Positions 58,049 through 64,000 of a DNA stretch of 64,000 nt are shown here, in pieces. The DNA lies in contig CALVMR010000005.1 of assembly GCA_944346885.1 (NCBI GenBank), positions 30,515-94,514 of the forward strand. Reading direction: 5' to 3'. The notes under the pieces are model-generated. The model worked only from the letters and a program-made list of their open reading frames with translations. It was not told the origin of the DNA and ran no database searches. The translations under genes and the position numbers were made by a program. The first letter of the stretch is position 1; each line of letters starts with the position of its first letter. Source of the stretch: an uncultured Clostridia bacterium (lineage in GTDB: Bacteria > Bacillota > Clostridia > Christensenellales > Borkfalkiaceae).

Positions 58049-58801
58049 TCAGGTGTTGTCGCTCAGCCCTTCCAACAGCAGTTTGTCGGCAACCAAAGCG
58101 ATGAACTCGCTGTTGGTCGGCTTTTCGTTGCCGATGTACACGCGCACGCCGAACACCGCGTTGATCGCCTCCGTCCGCTGGCGGTTCCAAGCCACTTCGA
58201 TGCTGTGGCGGATCGCCCGCTCCACTTTGCTTGCCGTTGTGCCGAACTTTTCCGCAACAGCGGGATACAGCCCCTTTGTTACGCTGTTGAGGATGGCAGG
58301 GTCCTCCACCGCAAGGCGGATCCCCTCGCGCAAGTAGCCGTATCCCTTGATGTGCGGCGGAATGCCGATGGCGATAAAGATGCTGCTGATCCGCTCTTCC
58401 AGCTTTACGGCGCTTTTCCGCTTCGGGGCGGCGGAACCTTCAAGCAACTCCCGCACGCGCTGTACCACCACCTGCGGCGAAACGGGGCGGATCAGGTAAT
58501 ACTTTGCCCCGCACGCCATCACGCGCGCAATGATCTCTTCCTCCGCAAAACTGCCGAGCACCACCGCCCGCGTACGGCTTCCCGCCTGCTGCAAACCGTC
58601 CAGCACGCCGATGCCGTCTAACCCGCCGAGCACCAAACTCAACACCGCGGCGTCCGGCTTTTCCCGCAGCAGCGCTTCCAACCCCGCCGCGCCGTCTGCC
58701 GTGCGGATGCACACGGAAAACCCTGCCGCCTCCAACGCCTCCGCGATCTCCTTGCCGGACTCTGCGTTCCCGTCCAGCACCGCCACGCGAACTTGTTCCA
58801 T
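58049..58801 (-). CDS. spo0A: Spo0A homologue with degenerate receiver domain
   Basis: 250 residues, GGAGAG upstream. The C-terminal effector domain (from about residue 135: IPPHIKGYGYLREGIRLAVE; ASKVERAIRHSIEVAWNR; NEKPTNSEFIALVADKLLL) is a well-conserved Spo0A DNA-binding domain. The N-terminal receiver has the right length but lacks key residues. Ser55 replaces the phospho-acceptor Asp (VLSLVLGGLDG instead of VLDIIMP), the acidic pair is reduced to VAVLDGN, and the conserved Lys is Arg (YYLIRPVSP). So it probably does not accept phosphate by the normal route. It may be a diverged master regulator of sporulation or a paralogue. Confidence 0.9.
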   Translation of the reverse strand: MEQVRVAVLDGNAESGKEIAEALEAAGFSVCIRTADGAAGLEALLREKPDAAVLSLVLGGLDGIGVLDGLQQAGSRTRAVVLGSFAEEEIIARVMACGAKYYLIRPVSPQVVVQRVRELLEGSAAPKRKSAVKLEERISSIFIAIGIPPHIKGYGYLREGIRLAVEDPAILNSVTKGLYPAVAEKFGTTASKVERAIRHSIEVAWNRQRTEAINAVFGVRVYIGNEKPTNSEFIALVADKLLLEGLSDNT

Positions 58802-58859
58802 ATTTTTCTCTCTCCTCTTGCACGTTTTTCGATTTGCAACGGTATTATACAGCATAAAA

Positions 58860-59264
58860 CGGCAAAAGTACAGTGAATACGGTAAAATAAATTAAATATA
58901 TTTAAAAATATATGGTCTAATTTTGTAAATATTTGTCGAAATCTTTTCCGCCGTTGCCCGAAGCAAAAAGGCCCACCCTCGTTTATGCGGTTTTTCCGCT
59001 TTTCCGCATAGTGCCGCCCATCCGTTTTTCGGCATTCTTCTCCCGCCCCGCGGCACCGCTGCGCGCAGCTTCCTCTCTTCCGAAAAGCACTTTTCCTTTT
59101 CCCGAACCCCTCCTCTTTTTCCGAAATGCTTTCCCTTTTCCCCGAAACGCCCCATACCGAAACGCCGCCGCCCCCGCTCGGTGCGAGCGGGGGCGGCGGC
59201 AGCCAAAAAAGCGACCAAAATAGCAGCCAAAAGGCGGCGCAAACGGCAAAAACGGGAGGCGGCG
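58860..59264. other. Intergenic region with very stable hairpin
   Basis: No gene. 58870-58930 is A/T-rich and may hold the spo0A promoter. 59060-59160 is a CT-rich array. A 17-bp stem (GCCGCCGCCCCCGCTCG) lies at 59164-59200, 3' of the regulator gene read on the minus strand. Confidence 0.55.
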
Positions 59265-60368
59265 CTAGTTTAAACGGCAGGTAGAGCCGCGTTCCCAGAT
59301 CATCGAGCGCAGCCTGCTCGTTGCCGACAGGTGCGCCGCGCCCGTCGGCTCTTCGATGCGGCGCAAAAGCAGCTGAAACGCCAGCTTTGCCATTTCCCCG
59401 AAATCCTGCGAAACGGTCGTAAGGTCGTTTTCCACGGCGATTGCCGTATCGTCGAACCCCGTAACAGAGAGATCCTGCGGCACGCGCAGCCCCTTTTCGC
59501 GGGCGGCGCGCACGATGTGGCAGGCGGTGGCGTCGTTGACGCAGACGACGGCGGTCGGGCGCAGGGGCAGCGCCGCAAGCCGCTCCACGGCATAGCGGGC
59601 GCAGTAACCGTACCGCCCCGCGTTCTCCGTTGTGGTGTTGCGGATGGTTTCGGGCATGGAGAGAAAGTACTTCGGGTCCGGCACCGCCCCGCATTCGGCA
59701 AGCGCCCTGCAATATCCGCTGAACCGCTCCTCCTCGGTCGGCAAAAAGTTTTCTTTGAACGGAAAATACGCAATGCGGGTGTGCCCCAGCCCGATCAGAT
59801 ACTTTGTGATGCTGTACATGCCCCCGTAATTATCCGAGCTGACGCAGGGCGCCTTGATGCCGTACGAGGAATAATCCAAAAAACAGAGCGGGATGCCGTT
59901 GCGTTCAAACTGGTACAGCAGATCGAGATTGGAGGCGCGCGTAATGGGCCAAAGGATCAGCCCGGAGAGGTTTTTGCCGATGAGCGAGCGCAGGATCTCG
60001 CGCTCCTTCCGCCGCGAATGGGCGGAATCGAAGGTGGCAACGGTATAATTGTGTTTTTGCGCGAAGGGGCCGAGCACGGCGAGGATCTTGCGCCCGAACT
60101 GATCGAAATCGCTGAACACCACGGCGATCGTGCCCGTTTTCCGCGGCGGAACGAGCGGCGCGGATAAAACGACGCTGCCCCGCTTTTTTTTGCGCTCGAT
60201 CAGCCCCTGCGCGCGCAGCTCGTTGAGGGCGCGGCAGGCGGTGATGCGGCTGACGCCGTACGCGCGGCACAACTCCCGTTCGGTGGGCAGGCGGTCTCCC
60301 GCGCGCAGCTTGCCCGCCTCGATCGCCTCGTACAATTCCGCATAGATCCGTTGGTACAGCGTTTGCAT
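59265..60368 (-). CDS. GntR-HTH / LacI-sensor hybrid regulator (AraR type)
   Basis: 367 residues with AGAGGAAAG upstream. Residues 1-70 are a GntR winged helix (AGDRLPTERELCRAYGVSR, ALNELRAQGLIERKKKRGSV); residues 75-367 are a LacI-type sugar-binding domain (TGTIAVVFSDFDQFGRKILA, PTAVVCVNDATACHIVRAA, SVTGFDDTAIAVENDLTTVS). This fusion is typical of AraR, which releases its operator on binding a pentose. It is divergent from a sugar kinase-isomerase-aldolase operon, its likely target, and a palindrome lies in the shared intergenic region. Confidence 0.9.
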   Translation of the reverse strand: MQTLYQRIYAELYEAIEAGKLRAGDRLPTERELCRAYGVSRITACRALNELRAQGLIERKKKRGSVVLSAPLVPPRKTGTIAVVFSDFDQFGRKILAVLGPFAQKHNYTVATFDSAHSRRKEREILRSLIGKNLSGLILWPITRASNLDLLYQFERNGIPLCFLDYSSYGIKAPCVSSDNYGGMYSITKYLIGLGHTRIAYFPFKENFLPTEEERFSGYCRALAECGAVPDPKYFLSMPETIRNTTTENAGRYGYCARYAVERLAALPLRPTAVVCVNDATACHIVRAAREKGLRVPQDLSVTGFDDTAIAVENDLTTVSQDFGEMAKLAFQLLLRRIEEPTGAAHLSATSRLRSMIWERGSTCRLN

Positions 60369-60384
60369 GGCTCTTTCCTCTCTG

Positions 60385-60398
60385 TTATGTATGCATAA
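60385..60398. promoter_or_regulatory. Candidate AraR-like operator
   Basis: TTATGTATGCATAA (TTATG-N4-CATAA), 17 nt before the regulator start, similar in plan to AraR sites. Possibly autoregulation. Confidence 0.5.
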
Positions 60399-60487
60399 GG
60401 GGCGAAAAACGTTCGATATGCTATATCATATTAACACAAATTCGGGAAAAAAGCAATTTTATGTACTATCCTTTTTTGCAAGCGGCA

Positions 60488-60516
60488 TTGACTTTTCCGC
60501 GCGCGCGGGATATACT
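60488..60516 (+). promoter_or_regulatory. Promoter of the kinase-isomerase-aldolase operon
   Basis: TTGACT (60488-60493), 17-nt spacer, TATACT (60511-60516). The spacer itself contains CCGCGCGCGCGG, a GC palindrome. GAGGGGGA precedes the ATG at 60545. Confidence 0.75.
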
Positions 60517-60544
60517 TTGAACAGAACACGGCGAGGGGGAACAC

Positions 60545-61573
60545 ATGAAGAGGATCGTTTTGGCGGGCAACAGCATCGTAGACGTCATCAAGTACATCGA
60601 CGCTTTTCCGCAAAAAGGGAATCTTTGCCAAATTGCGCGCATCGTGCCGGGCGTGGGCGGGTGCGTGCCGAACACGGGGATCGTTTTAAAGACGCTTGCG
60701 CCGGAAACACTTTCCGTTGCGGCGCTTTCGCGCATCGGCAGAGACGAAAACGGCGCCTTTATCCGCCGCGAGCTGGAAAAGCGCGACGTCGATGCGGGCG
60801 GGCTGCGCGAAGACCCCGCGTTGCCGACCTCCTTTTCGGACGTGATGACGCTACCGAACGGCGAACGCACCTTCTTTTGCGCGGCGGGCGCAAACGCGGC
60901 GTTTTGCGAAGAGGACGTGCCCGTCGGCAGCCTCCGCTGCGACCTGTTCCACCTCGGCTACCTGCTGCTTTTAAGCGCGCTGGACCTGCCCGACGCACGG
61001 TACGGCACGAAGGCGGCAAAGCTGCTCTCCGCCGTACAGGCGCAGGGCATCCGCACTTCCATAGACGTGGTGAGCGCCGAAGGCAGGCGCTTTGCCGAAA
61101 CGGTGCTGCCCGCGCTGCGCTACTGCGACTACGTTGTGATCAACGAGATCGAGGCGGGCAGGATCGCGGGGATCCCCCTGCGGGAGGGGCATGCGCTGCG
61201 CACCGAAAACTTGCGCGCCGCCTGCGAGAGCCTGCGCCGCGCGGGCGTGCGCCGCACCGTGGCGATCCACTGCCCGGAGCTCGGCTGCGCGCTGGACGCC
61301 GCGGGGAACTTCACCGTTGTGCCCTCGCTGGATCTTCCGCCCTCGTACATCGCGGGCTCCGTCGGCGCGGGAGACGCATTCTGCGCGGGGATGCTGTATT
61401 CGTTTGCAAACGGCACGGGCGCCGAGGAGGGGCTGCGGCTCGCCTCCTGCGCGGCGGCGTGCTGCCTGCACGCGCCGGACGCGGTGAGCGGCGCAAAAAA
61501 TTATGCCGAGACCATGGCACTGGAAGCGCGGTTCCCGCGCAGGGCAATGCCGAACGGGGAGGAATTGTTATGA
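60545..61573 (+). CDS. PfkB-family sugar kinase
   Basis: 342 residues. N-terminal VLAGNSIVDVIKYIDAFPQK and GVGGCVPNTGIVLKTLAPET correspond to the first PfkB signature; SVGAGDAFCAGMLYSFANG near residue 280 holds the catalytic GAGD. It phosphorylates a sugar with ATP. It is the first gene of an operon with an isomerase (4-nt overlap) and a class II aldolase (7-nt overlap), so its product probably feeds the aldolase. Confidence 0.9.
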   Translation: MKRIVLAGNSIVDVIKYIDAFPQKGNLCQIARIVPGVGGCVPNTGIVLKTLAPETLSVAALSRIGRDENGAFIRRELEKRDVDAGGLREDPALPTSFSDVMTLPNGERTFFCAAGANAAFCEEDVPVGSLRCDLFHLGYLLLLSALDLPDARYGTKAAKLLSAVQAQGIRTSIDVVSAEGRRFAETVLPALRYCDYVVINEIEAGRIAGIPLREGHALRTENLRAACESLRRAGVRRTVAIHCPELGCALDAAGNFTVVPSLDLPPSYIAGSVGAGDAFCAGMLYSFANGTGAEEGLRLASCAAACCLHAPDAVSGAKNYAETMALEARFPRRAMPNGEELL

Positions 61574-62136
61574 ACAGGGCTTTTTACAAACAACAGGCAG
61601 AGCGCGCCGTCCGCGTTTTGGAAAGCGCGGGCATCGTTTTGACCGAGGCGGAAAAAGAGCGCATCGAAGTTGCCGACTTCGGGCTGGGTATGCCGAACGA
61701 AGTGGGCTTGCAGCTTTTGACGTACGTCAACACCGAGCGCGTCTGCGCCAAGGAGATGGTGCTGTTCGCGCACCAAACGTGCCCCGAACACAAACACGTG
61801 TGCGGCACCGAAAACGGAACGGCGTACGAGGGAAAGGAAGAAACGTTCCGCGTGCGCAAAGGCAAGTGCTACCTGTATGTGGCGGGCACGGGCAGCGCCG
61901 ACGCGATCTCTTGCCTGCTCCCGCCGACGACGGTGACGGTGTTCCGTGAGATCGTGCTGCGCGCGGGCGAACAGTACACCATCTACCCGAATACGCCGCA
62001 CTGGTTCTGCGCGGGCGAAGAAGATACCGTGATCAGCGAATTTTCGACCAAGAGCCGCGACGAAAGCGACGTATTTGCCGACGCGCGCATCGTGCGCATC
62101 CCCCGCATCGAGGAGGAACAGGAGGAAACATGTTAG
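61570..62136 (+). CDS. D-lyxose ketol-isomerase-like cupin
   Basis: 188 residues; starts in ATGA overlapping the kinase stop. The cupin metal site is visible in QTCPEHKHV and EQYTIYPNTPHWFCAG; GLGMPNEVGLQLLTYVNTER and ETFRVRKGKCYLYVAG are typical of D-lyxose isomerases, which also act on mannose. It converts an aldose to a ketose before phosphorylation. True sugar unknown. Confidence 0.85.
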   Translation: MNRAFYKQQAERAVRVLESAGIVLTEAEKERIEVADFGLGMPNEVGLQLLTYVNTERVCAKEMVLFAHQTCPEHKHVCGTENGTAYEGKEETFRVRKGKCYLYVAGTGSADAISCLLPPTTVTVFREIVLRAGEQYTIYPNTPHWFCAGEEDTVISEFSTKSRDESDVFADARIVRIPRIEEEQEETC

Positions 62137-62987
62137 TCGGTTTAAAAGAGATCCTTGCCCTTGCCGAGCAGGAAAAGAGCGCGGTCGGCATGTTCAACGC
62201 GACCGGGTTTGACAGTTTGCAGGCGATCGTCGGGGCGGCGGAAGAGCTGGATTGCCCCGTCATCTTGGCGCACGCCGAAGTGCACAACGTGTACAACGAT
62301 ATCTCCTTTGTTGCCCCCGCCATGCTGGCGGCGGCGCAAAACGCCAAAGTGCCCGTATGCGTGCACCTCGACCACGGCGTGAGCCTCTCCATGATCTGGC
62401 GGGCGCTGCGGCTGGGCTTTACCTCGGTCATGATCGACGCCTCCGCCCTGCCCTTTCGGGAAAATTTGCGCGTCACCAAGGAAGTGACCGAAGCCGCGCA
62501 CGCGATGGGCGCGGGCGTAGAGGCGGAATTGGGGCGGCTGGTCACCGGAGAGGGCGGCGAAAAGGAACTTGCGGGCGCCGACCCCGCCGCCTTTTACACC
62601 CGCCCGGATGAGGCGGCGGAATTTGCGGCAAAGACGGGCATCGACGCACTGGCGGTCGCCTTCGGGACCAGCCACGGCTTTTACAAAGCGCAGCCCAAGC
62701 TGGACTGCGGCGTGGTGCGCCGCTGCGCGGAAGCGACGGGGCTGCCCCTCGTGATGCACGGCGGCAGCGGCGTAGACGATGCGGGCTACAAAAGCGCGAT
62801 CGCCGCGGGGATCCGCAAGATCAATTATTATTCGTATATGTCCAAAGCGGGATACGACGCGGCGAAGCGGGAGATCGAAAGCGGGAACTCTTCCTACCTG
62901 CACGACGTGGAGTACGCGGCAATGCTGGCAATGAAGGAGGACGTAAAGCGGGCGATGCGCCTGTTTTGCACCCCCGCCCGCACGTAG
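62130..62987 (+). CDS. Class II ketose-bisphosphate aldolase (FbaA/KbaY/GatY family)
   Basis: 285 residues; ATG overlaps the isomerase stop by 7 nt, with AGGAGG upstream. Zinc site and catalytic segments: VCVHLDHGVSLSMIWRALRL, SVMIDASALPFRENLRVTKE, GVEAELGRL, AFGTSHGFYK and LVMHGGSGVDDAGYKSAI. It cleaves a ketose phosphate to dihydroxyacetone phosphate (or glyceraldehyde phosphate) and an aldehyde. With kinase and isomerase it forms a complete three-step catabolic set. Confidence 0.92.
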   Translation: MLVGLKEILALAEQEKSAVGMFNATGFDSLQAIVGAAEELDCPVILAHAEVHNVYNDISFVAPAMLAAAQNAKVPVCVHLDHGVSLSMIWRALRLGFTSVMIDASALPFRENLRVTKEVTEAAHAMGAGVEAELGRLVTGEGGEKELAGADPAAFYTRPDEAAEFAAKTGIDALAVAFGTSHGFYKAQPKLDCGVVRRCAEATGLPLVMHGGSGVDDAGYKSAIAAGIRKINYYSYMSKAGYDAAKREIESGNSSYLHDVEYAAMLAMKEDVKRAMRLFCTPART

Positions 62988-63030
62988 ACCCGCGCCGCGC
63001 GGGACCCGTTTCACCAAATAAAAAGAAAAG

Positions 63031-63059
63031 AGAGGAGCGAACCCGCTCCCCTCTTTTTT
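63031..63059 (+). terminator. Terminator of the kinase-isomerase-aldolase operon
   Basis: Imperfect stem AGAGGAGCG / CGCTCCCCTCT followed by TTTTTT, 45 nt after the stop. Confidence 0.75.
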
Positions 63060-63084
63060 GCTTTTTTGCAGCTTTTTCCGCGCT

Positions 63085-63921
63085 TTACGGCTGCTCTTGC
63101 TCGCCTTCCGCAACAAAAGTTTCCGCTTCCGTTTCCGTTTCCGCGGCTTTTGCGGATATCTCCGAACTTTCCGCTTCCGCCCGCTTTTCTTGCCCGGCCC
63201 GTTCACGCTCCGCTCGCTTTTCTTGCGCGGCCCGTTCACGCTCCGCTCGCTTTTCGGCGCGGCGCGCCGCCTGCCTTGCGCGGCGGCGGCGGATCGTCTC
63301 TTCGCGCTCTCTTGCGTACTGTTGCAGCATCAGATCGACCATCGCGCAAGCCGCTTCCATAGCGTTGTCGTCGGTAACGTAAATTTCCGTTTCTTTTTGA
63401 CGGAACGCACCCGCCGCTTCCGAATTGCGCCTGTAATCGCGCAGAAGGTCGTTTTCGAGCTTGAACGCCGCCACGGTGATCCCGCGGCGTATGATCACCT
63501 TCAAAATGATCTTTTTGTTCGAACGGATCACAACGCCCCTTGCCGTACGCGTTTCCGTGGCGTTCGGCTTATGCAGCGCGTACTCGCGCAGGAGGATGAA
63601 GTACCGCTTTTGCTCTTCGTTCAGCGTGGCATACGCCTCGCTGAACGAGCGCTCGTTCGCCGCAAAGCTGATGCGGTTGCCAAGCTCCTCTTCGGGGAGC
63701 GCGGCAGCAAGCTCCGCCACCGCCATTTCGCCCGAAACGGCGTCCGCCTTTTCCCGCTCCGCGCTCTCCTCTGCCGCTTGCGGCATTGCTTCCTCGGCGT
63801 TCTCCCCCGCCGCTTCTGCGGCGGGAGCCTTTTTCTTTTTGGCGATCACGGCGATCAACGCAATGATCAGAATCAGCGCAAGAGCGCCTTCAATGATAAA
63901 CCCGATCGTGTACCCGTTCAT
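63085..63921 (-). CDS. Membrane-anchored coiled-coil protein of unknown function
   Basis: 278 residues; GGAGG nine bases before ATG 63921, which overlaps the stop of the upstream gene. One N-terminal transmembrane helix (IIEGALALILIIALIAVIA), an Ala/Glu-rich linker, then a conserved-looking domain (residues 85-205: RSFSEAYATLNEEQKRYFIL, SNKKIILKVIIRRG, AMEAACAMVDLMLQQYA) that resembles a clostridial domain often found in multiple copies in membrane proteins. The C-terminus is a basic coiled coil with 11-residue repeats (RAERERAAQEK, RAERERAGQEK) and an acidic end. Function unknown. Confidence 0.7.
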   Translation of the reverse strand: MNGYTIGFIIEGALALILIIALIAVIAKKKKAPAAEAAGENAEEAMPQAAEESAEREKADAVSGEMAVAELAAALPEEELGNRISFAANERSFSEAYATLNEEQKRYFILLREYALHKPNATETRTARGVVIRSNKKIILKVIIRRGITVAAFKLENDLLRDYRRNSEAAGAFRQKETEIYVTDDNAMEAACAMVDLMLQQYAREREETIRRRRARQAARRAEKRAERERAAQEKRAERERAGQEKRAEAESSEISAKAAETETEAETFVAEGEQEQP

Positions 63922-64000
63922 CACAGGATCCTCCTTTTCCGTTTTACGGCAACAGCCAGCCCGATACCGAGCCCCGCCACGGCTGCCCCGCCGACAGACA
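63921..64000 (-). CDS. C-terminal end of an upstream membrane protein (partial)
   Basis: Only the last 26 codons are in the window. They encode a hydrophobic helix and a basic tail (VAGLGIGLAVAVKRKRRIL) ending in TGA that overlaps the next ATG (TGATG). The tail looks like a C-terminal membrane anchor. The rest of the gene lies to the right. Confidence 0.6.
   Translation of the reverse strand, partial: SVGGAAVAGLGIGLAVAVKRKRRIL

Overview
The window is a GC-rich segment from a Gram-positive, probably gut-associated, member of the Clostridia. Supporting signs are a Spo0A homologue, lipobox lipoproteins, consensus sigma-A promoters (TTGACA-N17-TATAAT), strong AGGAGG ribosome sites, collagen-like and InlB-repeat surface proteins and a glycyl-radical-enzyme microcompartment. 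A Christensenellales-like lineage is my guess, not a demonstration. There is no phage, insertion sequence or CRISPR array.

Layout. 1-8 kb: a large membrane protein running off the left edge, tRNA-Arg, a family 2 glycosyltransferase, a collagen-like surface protein and two repeat lipoproteins. 8-24 kb: housekeeping and mixed genes: a short alanyl-tRNA synthetase behind cysE, a DeoR regulator with an apparent ACG start, cysK with a membrane metalloprotease, a HEPN-CBS protein, an epimerase with an EFR1 ferrodoxin, acetyltransferases, a PRC-barrel protein and a PLC-like protein. 23.9-26.4 kb: four tRNAs and an mntA-hepT toxin-antitoxin pair bracketed by two copies of a structured 101-nt repeat.

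26.4-43.7 kb (all minus strand) is a glycan-use locus. It has a giant Ig-like lipoprotein, a CUT1 sugar ABC transporter without its ATPase, two secreted GxGYxYP lipoproteins, then a separate operon of a GH92 mannosidase-like enzyme, a cytoplasmic GxGYxYP protein and a LacI regulator. Similar palindromes near both promoters suggest that this LacI protein controls the whole locus.

43.8-57.5 kb (all minus) is a complete glycyl-radical microcompartment of the fuculose/rhamnulose aldolase type. It encodes the glycyl radical diol dehydratase and its activase, aldolase FucA with a C-terminal encapsulation helix, PduP, a zinc alcohol dehydrogenase, PduL, PduS, PduT, GlcG, an EutP GTPase, a PduU-type shell protein, four other BMC-domain shell proteins, the pentamer EutN/PduN and a DeoR regulator. 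The expected flow is a deoxysugar phosphate split by FucA to lactaldehyde, reduction to 1,2-propanediol, dehydration to propanal, then disproportionation to propanol and propanoyl phosphate. The kinase and isomerase that would feed FucA are not here.

58-63 kb: a Spo0A homologue whose receiver domain has lost its phosphorylation residues, then a GntR-LacI hybrid regulator divergent from a kinase / D-lyxose-type isomerase / class II aldolase operon. The right edge holds a membrane-anchored coiled-coil protein and the tail of another gene.
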